Shown one piece after another: positions 1-11,400 of a stretch of DNA of 64,000 nt (positions within the stretch are counted from its first letter, which is position 1; each line of letters begins with the position of its first letter). Under the pieces are notes generated by a model that had not been told where the DNA came from, made no database searches, and saw only the letters and a program-made list of their open reading frames with translations. The DNA comes from Branchiostoma lanceolatum (taxonomy: Eukaryota > Chordata > Leptocardii > Amphioxiformes > Branchiostomatidae). The position numbers and the translations under genes were made by a program. The DNA lies in NCBI RefSeq assembly GCF_035083965.1, contig NC_089725.1, forward strand, positions 29,645,925-29,709,924, given 5' to 3'.

Positions 1-375
1 GCTGTATAACAGGGCTAAAGTTTTACGTTATGTTTTAGATCAGTCATATCAATGCAATATTAGTGGACTGAAAGTCATTGTTTTATGTGATTGTAATGCA
101 TAGACCATGTAATAAGGACGTAATTCGGGCGAGTTCCTTACGAATAAAATCATTCATACAAGATTTCCAATGACATAAAACACAATTCTAATAATAGAAA
201 TTAAAGTAGTGGACAAATTATCGAGGGAAATTTCGGTATTTTAATCTTGAGACCAACTCCGAGTGCGACCGTAGCAAATGGAGGTATCCGATTGCCAAGA
301 GTACTAAAGTAGGTTTACCATGATATATACTGCTTGCCTTTGTTTACAAATAAAACACATGATATCAATGCAAGT

Positions 376-381
376 TTTATT
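376..381 (-). promoter_or_regulatory. Candidate poly(A) signal of the Roc/COR death-domain gene
   Basis: An AATAAA hexamer reads on the minus strand about 1.2 kb past the stop codon at 1571. It is a reasonable but unproven end for a long 3' UTR. The interval 382-1184 is AT-rich and shows no open frame or repeat I recognise. Confidence 0.3.
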
Positions 382-1184
382 TAACCACCAAGCAGAATTA
401 TAGTGTCACAGGTATATGCTAAGGATGAATATCAACAGGCATGTGACAACCCAAATTACATTCTATTCGCTGTAATACACTAAATGTTATTAAATCATCA
501 AAATTGCAGAGTAGCTTGAATAACTCATTAACGTTTTAAAAACATACCAGCTCCTTCATTACCAATAGAAAAAAAATACAGTAGATAGCAGTACAACACA
601 TTTCTGGAAGTTGTCTACTTATGTTTACAAGGACATCACAACATCTAAAAGAAACATATTTACAAGGACCTCACAAACTATTAAAAAAGAACAACACTAG
701 CCATGACAAACTTCCTTGTTGTATGTTACAATACAGATATCATGATCAACCATACAGGAAAGTCTTCTAATCTATTCCGTTGAAGGCTCATGTTCTACAA
801 TAGATTCAAGAAGCCCAGAAGCATCTGGCATATCAATGTCTATTAAGGTTCTGCGTACTTGTTGCACTTTTTTTCCATGATACAACAAAAACATGGACTG
901 AAAGCTTGTTTATAGCCACAGGGGCTGAATTACACAGCTTTCTTATTACAAGATTGTTAACTACAACTTATACTACTTTAGGAAAGCACGGCTTACAAAT
1001 GCACACCATATAAGTCAAAATGCGTTTCTTTTAAAAACTATTCATATTTGAGTTTTTACATTATCTTGTTGGAAATATACTGTGGAGAATTATTTACAAT
1101 GTCCAATAAAAGGTACAAAGACCAAGTATACTGTTCATAAATGTAAAAAAATTTCTGGGTTACAGCTAAATTTGAATACAATTT

Positions 1185-1365
1185 TTGTAGTATACATGTT
1201 CAGAACCATCTTAGCCGGGTTCTGTTCGGTGCTGTTCAGAATGTTTCATTCACATGGCAATGACATACATATTGCAGACATTCTGTACCCGCAACTGACT
1301 AAGAACTGTACAACTCTAAGGGCTCTCAGGTGTCTTACGATGTTAGGACTTGTCCACCACCAGTT
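1185..1365 (-). pseudogene. Decayed duplicate of the death-domain exon
   Basis: Read on the minus strand, this stretch aligns almost without gaps to the intact death-domain exon at 1571-1872. It keeps RHLRAL where the gene has RHLSIL, and NPAKMVLNMY where the gene has NPTEMVLDMY. The spacing between these blocks is 43 residues against 44 in the intact exon. There is one in-frame TGA and much divergence between the blocks. It lies in the probable 3' UTR or flank of the same gene, so it is best read as an old tandem exon duplication that no longer codes. Confidence 0.65.
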
Positions 1366-1570
1366 ATGCGGTGGTAATTCTAATCTCTCGCTATGTACAG
1401 CAACAAGTAAACCCTTCCAACATTTTTAGCTCAGACGCATCATAGTGAGGTCAGCTCTTCATTTCTACAAAATTAACGTTAACACGACTGTACCATTACG
1501 CACCACAGAATACGGTCATAGAAACAATGGTACAAGCAAGTACACGATAATGTTTTGATTTTCAATATGT

Positions 1571-4500
1571 TCATTCAGTTGTTTCTTGTGATTCGACACT
1601 AGCAGGTTGAATCACGTCAGCAGCGTCCAGTCTGTCTTTGTCTAACAAAGCCCTGTGGATTTGGTCTATGTTAGCTGTTGGTGTATTCTTACTGTACATG
1701 TCCAGAACCATCTCTGTCGGGTTGAGCCTGGTCTCGATGTAGCAGACGTCCTGGAAGCACAGCCCAAGTTCGTCAGCCAGCGCCCTCCAGTTGTTCCCAA
1801 AGATGGGTGCGGGAGGGTCCAGGAGGATGGAAAGGTGTCTGATGGTCTTGGGGTCCACGAGACCACTGCCACCTGTGTAGAGGAACGATAACCTCTTTAT
1901 TTTCATCTAGGAAGACACACTGAGACATGAAATGGGCAAACAGTCTTCTCTTGATGTCATCATCATTACTCTTTATGTAGGACATAAAAAGAGGTTTAAG
2001 CAGAACATGCCAACTTACTTTTGTGCTCAGACGTTTTGCTGTAGCTCCCTTTCGTCTCCATTGGTTGGACAACATCCCAAGTTGGTTGCTGTTAAAATGA
2101 AAGTTTGTTCATCAGTGAGATGTGCTCTATTACAAAGAAAGTGAAAAGAAGAGGTGCTTACCAATGGTGAACTGACACCTGCATCAAACTATATGCATCG
2201 GAATTTTAGCTACAACAAAATGGTCATAGTACAATGGCATAGTAAAAACGCTGAGTACTCACATGTTCTCCCAAGTCCACCTCAAAGGCTTTTCCTCGGC
2301 ACATCAGAGTTGCTTTCTCCCCGGGTCGTGGGAGCTCTTCGTCATGTCCTGCTACCCTCAGGATGTGTGGAGGAGGACGGTCTCTCTCTCCTTCGTGGTC
2401 GTTGAATGTGCTGCATGCCGGACATGGAAGCCCCACTGTGTAGTTCAGGTAAGGGAAGTCCCTGTCTCGGATCTGCTGCAAGTCCTTGTGAAGTCTGGAC
2501 AGTAGGGAATGAGGACCTCTGTTTCTAGCACACTTGACAGTGACCTGGATCATGTTCTGCTCCAAGGATTGACACATGAGCTCCACTTTGTAGTAGAAAT
2601 CATGTCCCTGGTAGAATCTGCCCACATTTCTGTAGACATCTCGGTCAGCACCACGACCAAGGTCATGGGTTTTCTGTGATATTGACAAACATCGGGCCAG
2701 CAGACGGAGAAAGATGGCTTCGGGATGAAACTTGTAGAACTTAAAGTAGAGGACCGTGTCCGATTCTGCGGTTTCCCAAAATGGCAGAGGACCTTGGTTT
2801 ATCTCCTGACCGCATCTCGTGGCTATAGGCTCATCGGTAGTGTCGAGAAGCAAGGGCACGAGATACTGCTCTTTTGAGATCGAACAGAGAATGTCGAATC
2901 TCTCGAAAAGGGCGATAGTGGAGACAAAATTCTCTACCGACAGGAATTTCCATACTCGGCGCAAAGAACTGACGTGGACGATTCCAAGCTCATGATCATC
3001 ACAGTCAAGCTCCACAAGCTGTACGACAAGCTGAACCAAAGCTTTCAGATTCAAGACTACAACATCACCCATGACCTTGACTTCCCCGATTTCGTCGTAA
3101 AATTTCAGCATCTGCTCAAAGACTTCTCCCTCGTCTTCTGCCTCAACAGCATCTTCCTGTCTCAGCTTGTCGAACAAGGTCCGTTTGTCCAGGAGGCACG
3201 TGTCTGTAGAACTGGATTTGCACTTGTCGACGAAATCACTGACTTTGAGCCACTTGATAGGGATGTGTCTCTTGGATTGGAAGGACAAAGAGGCAACGTC
3301 TCTGATCGTGTTTCGAAGGAGTCGGGCCTGTGCATCGTTCCGAAGGGGCACGGAATTTTCCACGCAGAACACAACATCGTTTTCGATGCCTGGTTTCCCC
3401 ACAATTGACTGAGTAAATTTCTCATTGCTAAGCAAGGCCTTGCTTACTTTACTGGATAGAAACTTTCTTCTGTCTACTGACAAGCTGTTTGAGTGTGTTC
3501 CAACAATGAAGATGTGAGGATTGGGGTTTTTCACGTGGACAACCACAGACTGAACCCAGTAGCAAATACGCCTGATGTAGTCTGGCTCCTGTTCTAATCG
3601 TTCCATGTTGAAGACAATCAGGTGAATTGAGAGATTCGATAAAAACAAATGGTGTGTGCAGTGATAGAACGTATCTCCAGCAAAATCAATCAGGGTAATC
3701 TCGAAAGGCAGATCCTTGACTTCCTTTAAGGTTTTGACGCTCCTGTTAACAAGAAGGTTGGGGTAGCTTCTCAGTTCTTGAGATGCCCAATACATCCTTT
3801 GCCTTTCTTCTTGTACAATAATTAATATGGCGACTATGTTTGGCACCATATAATAAGCGTCTTTCCATGTTGATGGTAACATTATCTGCCAGCCGAATAA
3901 CCAACCGAGTCCAATGGCGTAAATAAAACCTATTGGACCCATAAAGACCTGCAATTGAAGACTGCATCGATAGGAAGTACAAAGTTTTTGCATGACATCA
4001 TTGGTCACATCAGTTATTGCTCCTATCATAAATCCACCGATCAAACTGAGCACGTATTCCTGGACCAACGTTTCACTGGCGCTATCAGCAGCGTCTGTTA
4101 TACAGCAAGCTGCTAGTAGCACCACCAGTGATGCCGGTGCCAAACGCTTGCTAGATGACGTTAAGATGGCACCAACAGTGGCGGCAACTATGAGGCATTG
4201 AGACCCACTTATGGTCAAATGAAGACTTGAAGCCAAGTCGTCAAAATGTGGCTGAGAAGGTGAGCACATGACGCAACCGGCCAGGGCAATTCCTTGTCCG
4301 CCGCCCACATAGAATGGTATCGTCACAACAAACGTGATTAGGACTATAGTCAGAGCAAACATGACGTACTGGAAGTAAGGGTACCCAGTCGACTGTTCGT
4401 TTCCAAATGCCGAGAAGATACCTAATAAGCCATAGCTTATCAAGAAGTCGATGAAGGCATGCGCTATCGTTGCGTTGAGGCCATACATTCTAGCAACGTC

Positions 4501-5052
4501 GTAGCTCTGACCGAACAGCTTGAAAATCCCCATCGTTAATAAAAACGCAACACCAAAGCCCAACTGAAAACCGACTGACCCCGTAACAATGACATTCACC
4601 ACAAGTGGTAATGTGAAGATCAACAACGCAGTCACGGCCGGTCCTGTAAAAAGGTTGCCCACGAGCCCAGCCTCTCTCAACATTTCCTTGACAACATAGT
4701 GTGCGCGTCCGGTGTCATATTTACTGTAAGGCCCCTGATGTGCTGTTTGCCAACTTTCATTGAACTCCGTTACATCTGTTTGCACTACATCGAACTCAAG
4801 TCCTTTAGTCGCTACTTCAGCGGAATCAAACGACTTCTCGAGAAGGTGTTTTTCGAGACTTGTCTTACCGGCTCTGGCATCTCCGAGGAACGAAACGGTG
4901 CTGTGTCGGGCTGGTAAGGTTCCTTTGGGGGCTTCGTGTTGAAAGACGTCCCTCACAGCAGAGGAACCTGCCAGATTAACTGGAAAGTGGAGGCTCAGGT
5001 AGAGCTCACCTCTGGTTATTATGCCAGGCTGTACATTTGTGCTTTTGAACAC
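1571..5052 (-). CDS. Roc/COR-type GTPase-like protein with internal multi-pass membrane segment and C-terminal death domain (5' end incomplete)
   Basis: Exons read 5052..2263 (large), 2088..2019 and 1872..1571. Their phases match (0, then 1), giving about 1,050 residues. In large-exon numbering: P-loop GDARAGKTS at 57-65; a switch-I-like TKGLE near 82; nine or ten hydrophobic segments at about 118-420; a G3-like DFAGD near 454; a G4-like GTHSN near 515; then a COR-like region. The last exon encodes a death domain (NNWRALADELGL, ending at NPTEMVLDMY). Roc-COR-death proteins are usually intracellular signalling scaffolds. Here the membrane helices sit inside the GTPase fold, between switch I and G3. 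G3 has Asp where Gln is usual and G4 has Asn for Asp, so GTP handling may be altered. The open frame begins at a GTG behind an in-frame stop, so 5052 is not a start. At least one upstream exon must exist (candidate at 5678-5748). The function is inferred. Confidence 0.8.
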
Positions 5053-5677
5053 GACTGTTTAAACAGGCTGCGATCCGTTGCAGTTACGCTCGATGCACAC
5101 ATATGAATGGAACGAACGGTTTGTTTACCATTGGCATTGATTCATTGTCAGCGCAGAAAAACTGAGTCACGCACAGGTGCATCTGTTGGATCTGAACACT
5201 TAAACATGGAGCCAAGTTCATTTAGTTTTACGCATTGTACGCTATCTCCTTTATAAGACGATATTACATTTTTGCACTGCTGCTATTCCATAAACGTAGC
5301 TAAGTGTGATGAAGTGGAATGTTGGAATTGAATGGGAAGGAAATCTTATTGGCATCGCGTAGTGAAACTCGATACCCCATGGCAGCTAAGAGGCTCTGTT
5401 ACAACTTTCAAATTGGTAGTTGTGTGTCTAGAAATATGGCTTGATGTTGTGGTGTCTACTTGTAGTCTGTAGAACTGCATATGAGCCGACATTACTGGGC
5501 AGAATATGGCAGGATAGTGCTGTCATTACTTTATTCATATTCTGAATTAGCTAAAGTTTATTTAACGTTACTACTTCTTTATGTGCAACTATTCTTCAAC
5601 TATTCGCCTCACTTGCTGCCAATCCCTGTAGCTGTGTTACTTATGTCGTGACGTGACGTATATCGTCGAAAACTTAC

Positions 5678-5748
5678 TTGTGATCTTCTGTTTTCGGAGC
5701 CTTGGGCGTCTTTTCAACTCGATCAGCAGTTCTAACTTCGGCAGCCAT
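5678..5748 (-). CDS. Candidate first coding exon of the Roc/COR death-domain gene
   Basis: On the minus strand an ATG in good context (caaaATGGC) opens MAAEVRTADRVEKTPKAPK and runs to a strong donor, CACAA|GTAAGT, leaving phase 2. A phase-2 acceptor in the large exon at 4952-4953 (tcctctgctgtgAG) would join it in frame just before DVFQHEAPKG, upstream of the P-loop. That acceptor is only moderate and intermediate exons are possible, so the link is tentative. The 5053-5677 interval would then be mostly intron. Confidence 0.35.
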
Positions 5749-5786
5749 TTTGAAACGAAATGTGTCAAAGCAAAAGGCGTTACTAA

Positions 5787-6658
5787 AGCCTAGGTTACAC
5801 ATAGCCGAACATGGCATCCCGACTCTCCCCCGACCATGGTTAGAGTGATTCGGGAGTGATGCGGGAGCTAGGTCGGCTGGCGTTCGGCTGAGTCGGGTGG
5901 CGTTCGGCTGAGTCGGTGGGTGTTCGGCTGCGCCAGCCGAATGTTTTGAAAATTTCAAAACATTCGGCTCTGGACGGAGGGTCTGAAATGGGTCGGCTGG
6001 TGTTCGGCTGGTGTTCGGCGCGGTCGGCTAGTGTTCGGCTGGTATTCGGGAGTGAGTCAGCAGTAAAATTAGAACCTTAACCACTCCAGAAACACTACTG
6101 ACTTACTCCCAACTAGTTTCCAACCTACCCATAACTAACCCCAAGGCCGTAGACAAATCTCTGCTAACTAATTCTCAACCAAGTGGCTACTATCGAAACG
6201 TGGGCGAATCACCCCCGACCTTCACACGACCGAAAACAAAGACGAACACTAAACGCAGTTTAAAAGCTAGCCATGATCCGAATTCGTTCTCTCGGTGATG
6301 TTAACAACATAATAGAATGGATTATTTTAATTAAAAACGAAAATGGCCCCTCTTTTGAAAGTCGCTGAATATGTCCATTTCAATGCGTGAGAGGGTCTGC
6401 AATCGGTCGGGGATTAGTCAGGAGAGATTCGGCAGTCTGCGGCTAGAGGTCGGGATGGTTGGGAGTAGGGTAGAAAGCATTCGGGGCCCATTCAGGAGTA
6501 ATTCGTGTACTGGTTAGGAGATGATCGGTGCATCTTCGGCGCATGTTCGGCACCAAAGATAGGCGTGGCCCAAAAACTGGTCAGAATGCTCCCGAACTAC
6601 CGCCGACCTGAGTCGGCTAGCGTTCGGGAGCCATGTTCGGCTATGTGTAACCTAGGCT
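5787..6658. mobile_element. Non-autonomous DNA transposon (872 bp) with terminal inverted repeats and TAA target duplication
   Basis: The ends AGCCTAGGTTACACATAGCC and its reverse complement match over about 29 bp. The element is flanked by TAA at 5784-5786 and 6659-6661. The 3-bp TWA target duplication fits PIF/Harbinger-type transposition. The inner part is built from short GTTCGGCTG/GTCGGCTG subrepeats near both ends around an AT-rich middle. No transposase frame is present. It sits just upstream of the candidate first exon at 5678-5748, so it may affect that promoter. Confidence 0.75.
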
Positions 6659-6927
6659 TAAGGGGGCGTCGTGCTGTTTGGTTGGACCGATCCACCTCAA
6701 CGTAAAAGGGGCGGGCATCTTATATCTACATGCCCAAAGTCTGTCCAACCAAATGTGATGGTTGGCTTGAACTAAGGTTGTTTTTCAAGGCGAACACTAC
6801 ATGATGCCCTCGCACTCATATTGTCTAACTTAGGATAGTGACTATTGTTCACAACAGCATGTTATAGAAGAAAAAACGGCGGCAACCACGAGGGGTCTAC
6901 GCACCAGTTTAGCAGGTATTTGAATTT

Positions 6928-6985
6928 ACCTTTACCTTTATCTAGTCCCATCCTCATGCCTGAGGGTCGGGGACCATGATGGTAG
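6928..6985. repeat. Interspersed repeat fragment shared with 54449-54494
   Basis: The block tagtcccatcctcat, then gagggtcggggaccatg, occurs here and again near 54460-54492. This shows a dispersed repeat. The rest of 6659-8168 holds no gene I can support. Confidence 0.5.
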
Positions 6986-7514
6986 CTTCCAGTATCAGCC
7001 TCCTCCACTTTCTCCTGTCTCTGGCTCTGTGGGTGCACTCCGCTAGTTGAATAAGGATACTAAATTACCTGCTAAATTAGCATCTGATCAATCATAACAG
7101 CTTGCGTTTCTCCTGATCTTCCTTTACTCGATGGAAAAAAAAAGACGTTATCATGAAAGTCGTTATGGGTTGGACCAGCCTCTTTGGTTGCAAACGCATT
7201 TTGTCGCCATGTATCTCTATCCAGTTCAGTGCAACTTCGCATTAAATGAAGGATGAACGAACTGCGTACAGCTTATTTGGGTCATCAGGCAGACTCTCAC
7301 TTCCGGGTCAACAGGTTTTGCGGTCAAAGGTTGCTGGAGGTCACACTGGCGTGTATGAAAGTGAGTCGTTGACTTATTCATGCGGTATTTTAACGCTTTA
7401 CGTCACATATCTGTGCTTTCTGTTTTCGTCCTGTACGTGCGCATGGGTAAGGGAGGTTTCTTGCCGACGAGGGCTAAAGGACTGTCAGAAACTGACGTCA
7501 GCGTCATGAAAGTC

Positions 7515-7695
7515 ATTTTTCTCTCTCTTCTCTCTCTCTCCCTCTCTCTCTCTGCCTCTCTTCTCCCTCTCCGTGTGTGTGTGTGTGCGTGCGTGTGTGT
7601 GTGTGTGTGTGTTTGTGTGTGTTTGTGTGAGTGTGTGTGTGTGTTTGTCTGTGTGTGTGTATATCTGTATGTGTGTGTATCTGTGTGTGTGTTTC
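7515..7695. repeat. CT-rich then GT microsatellite
   Basis: A pyrimidine (CTCT) run at about 7518-7575 passes directly into an interrupted (GT)n run to about 7695. Open frames across it are low-complexity translations of the repeat. Confidence 0.9.
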
Positions 7696-8168
7696 ACTCC
7701 AGTGATCAACTGGAGCTACATGTAGATGAGAGAATTCAGTGAGAATTCCGTTGATGCAAATTCCTGCAAACACCTCATCACCTCACCAACAAGGCACCGT
7801 CACGCCCCTCAAGATTTTAAGTCCTGGACATGCCTGTCAAGTCACGTCAGTGCAAATAACCAATGCACGATGTAGTGTTACGAACATTTGTAAGACCTAT
7901 TTGTAACTGATGTGTTTACTAAGTATGCAAGTGTTTGTAATCTGGCCCAGTATTGCCAACTTTGTGATACTTCATTACTTTGTTTATTTCTTCATTTAAC
8001 TGTTCTGCTGCAGTACTGTAGTAAATAAGCAGCCCACAATTAGATTTGTCCTTCGTTTTGCTGATGCCTACCCACATTCCAAATACATCATACAAATCCA
8101 TCCACAACTTCACAAGTTATGCTGTCCAGAAAAATAAATCTACACAAACTTAATCAAAACAAAAACAC

Positions 8169-8391
8169 ACTGTAAATGCAGAAATGTTCGCGGTGGATTT
8201 ATGTTTGGGGTTTTCGCGGCAACCGTTTCACCATGTACTTAAAAATCACCGCAAACATTTTTATCCAATACTGTAGCAGTATGTGACAATAGAGTATAGT
8301 GCTGCCGTGAACCTAAAACTAGCGCGAACACTTCATTTTCGCCTTAGCGTGAAATAAAACCCACACGATCTTAGCTGCATTTACAGTACTT
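8169..8391. mobile_element. Small inverted-repeat element (about 220 bp)
   Basis: The left end reads cactgtaaatgcagaa. The right end reads agctgcatttacagta, its near reverse complement. There are internal inverted matches around the words 'ttcgcggtgg' and 'cgccttagcgtgaa'. No coding capacity. It lies just 5' of the first recognised ASB-like exon. The exact target duplication is not clear. Confidence 0.55.
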
Positions 8392-8443
8392 GTAACCTCC
8401 TTGGTAATGGTAAAAAGACAATCATGCTTGCGTCTCCCCCAGT

Positions 8444-11400
8444 ATGCAGGGTGTAAGCGAATCCCCAGAGGGAGCTGCTTTGCTGGAGGCCGTCAGACGC
8501 GGCGACCCGGCCGCAGTGCAGGAATGTCTCCAGCAGGCGTCGCAGCAGCAGGCTATCGACGGGAAGACTGGCCGTGCGCCTCTGCACGTGGCGGCAGCCA
8601 CAGGCCATGCTGACATCATCAGGCTTCTATTAGAAACTGGTATGTAGAATCACCAAGCGGATGTTGGGGGCAATGTCCTTACCTTTTCCAAGCTGCCCAT
8701 TTCTGTCACAAACTGCCTCCCTGGCAAAGGGAACGATTTTGCCTCCCAACATTTGGTAAGGGATTAGGTTTTTTGTGTTGGACATGAGTGTAACACATCA
8801 ATAGGAATGTAGGGTTCTTAAACACAACCTTAAAAAGATTTAAGTTGCCAACATTGTGGGAGCTGCTCAACTATGCTAATGTTACACCATGTTGTCATAA
8901 TCTCAACTACTACCAGATACCCAGGGCCTGAATGGACTGTATAACGTCTTGCCACACTGCATTTGACAGTCCATCCAGACAGTGAAAATGCTATCCAGGT
9001 AAAAGAAAAAAGAAGAAAACATTGGCAGGTGAAAAAGATTTGCTGTGTGTAAAGAATTTATTAACCACTTTTTCACAGACAGTTCCATGGTCGACCCTCG
9101 TGACAGAGAAGGTGACACACCCCTGCTGACAGCAGTGTTTAAGGGCCATGAGGAGTGTGTGAAGGTTCTGCTGGACTCAGGGGCTGATCCGAACGTCTTC
9201 AACAGGAACGAAGTCACGCCACTGTGGAGAGGTATCTACAGTTTAGCTCAGTCAGAGTAACGCTGGACCATTCTGTTCCATGTTCAAAAGCACAAATGTA
9301 CAGCCTGGCATAATAAGCCAGTCTAGCATAATTAGCCAGTTCACAGTTTGAAGTGTACATGCGCAGTGCGATGAATCATGATCTAATGTAAAAGATTAGA
9401 TAGGCCCTGGCATGTAAATAAAGAATGGTCAGGGCCCTCTTGAACTTTGACCTTAATGCACTTGAAACTGAAAATGTGATCACTTGAAAGCTATAGAGGA
9501 TAGGGAGGGTCATGAACATCTGTGAAACCTTCATGACAAGATGTGTCTGAGCTAATTATTGGTGACTGTGTATACTTTTAAGTTAATCGTACCCAGTGAT
9601 TTACTGACTCGATAAATGACACAAAATCAGTTGTTTATGTTCCTTAGTACTTACTTACTAAGGCCTACCGCCCATCCTTGAGCATAGGCCAGTTCCTTCC
9701 ATCCCGTGCGGTGGTCCTTAGTGTCTTTCCTTTATTCTTGTTTATTTGTTCCGGGCACTTGTGTTCTAACTAACCGGCATGCATAATCTCAGATATATGA
9801 GACTAGGCAGTAAGGAAGAAGAAGATTAATCTTTTCACAACCTTTACAGCTGTCCAAAAGGGCCACTGGAGGATCTCCCAGCTGCTGATAGACCGCGGTG
9901 CCGGGATAGGCCAGCTCTACGTGAACGGCTGGGTCATGCTGGCTCACAGGCTCCTCGCTGAGGGACATCGGGAGATGTTGTCGGCGTTCTTCCCTCACGC
10001 GGACACAGCTCAGACTGGGGACAAACACGGGCTGCTGACGGCTGCACAGTGCGGCAGGCAGCAGGAGATGGAGACTCTCTTAAGACAAGGTTTGTTAAAC
10101 CTCCTTTATTGATCTTTATTGATCTTAGGTTGGTCCCTTCAGTTAACAAGGTAACTGATTTCCAAGGGAGCCCTTACGTTACATGACAAGTCATAACAAA
10201 TCAGGACACAAAAGGAATAACTTAACATAAACACTGCCAGGTGTACCAACAAGTTATCATCAAACAATGATGGCACTGTGTCTGTATATCAAAATATTGC
10301 ATATCACTGCAGATGTAGATGTGAACTGGCAGGCCTCAGATGGCTGCACAGCCCTGCACCTGGCAGCCCAGCACAACCAGGACTGGTGGACTGTCTGTGG
10401 TCATATAATCATGTTATTGTGTCTATTTCTTCAGGTGTAGATGTGGACTGGCAAGCATCTGACGGCTGCACAGCCCTGCACCTGGCAGCCCAGTACAACC
10501 AGGTGGACTGTCTGCAGGTGCTGCTGAAGGGTGGGGCAGACGCCAACAGGACTACAGCTGGGGGACAGCTGCCCCTGCACCTGGCAGCCGAGGCAGGCCA
10601 TGACAGGTCTGGACAGATGCATGTGATTGTATAAAAATATTATCTTGCACCCAGTGCAGTGACCTAGTGGGTAGAGTGCTTGCCTTGCACACGGTAGGTC
10701 GTGAGTTCGATCCCAGCCGGTCATACCAAAGACTTTTAGAATGACACATAACTGCTTTCTCTGCTTAGCACTAAGCATTTGGGAAAGATAATGGTGGTTG
10801 AACACACGCCACTACCGGTGGACTAGCCCCTTGCCTCAATCATGGCACAAAGTTTTGTGGCCCAAGGGCTATTGAAATGGAGATGGGTGCGGCCCTATGC
10901 ACCATCTGGTGCGAGAAGGACTTAACTTAAATGATCTTGTCAGTTTACAAAGAAGTGATGAACCAATGGAAGTAGAACCAGTCAGTATTGCTCAAAGTAG
11001 AAGGACTACTGAAACGTTGCCAGGTAAAGATCTCTTGGAAACGAGTGTGTGAGTACAGAACTTTTGAATACTTCATAAATTCCTGTAAGCACACAATATA
11101 GTTGAGGCCAAACGAGTTTGACCATTCAGTCAAAATCCCAAGTTTATGCATAATGTACACCAAAAATAGTTACTCAAGCAACTTGATAAAATTTTGAAAC
11201 AGTCAGACGTTTCAGACAGCATCCGCTATCTTTTGTGAGTAACTAAGGAAAGATCTGGCAGAACTCGGTTTTATACCAAAACTCTGAATAGATATGTTAA
11301 TGAAGTGAAGACAATTTCATCAACGTATCATGTATGATGTGTCGTACCTCTTCCAGGTGTGTTGAGCTCCTCTGTCGTGCCACCTGTAAAGATGCCGTCG

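Noticed and set aside
5050..5052. Start codon of the Roc/COR gene at 5052
   Set aside because: The codon is GTG just after an in-frame stop; the first ATG in frame lies past the P-loop, so an upstream exon is needed.
7380..7773. Cys/Val- or Thr/His-rich proteins
   Set aside because: Translations of the GT microsatellite on either strand.
10278..10434. An extra working ankyrin exon at 10313
   Set aside because: It duplicates the first half of exon 4, has no donor, and would duplicate the same repeat; the exon at 10435 fits both neighbours in phase.
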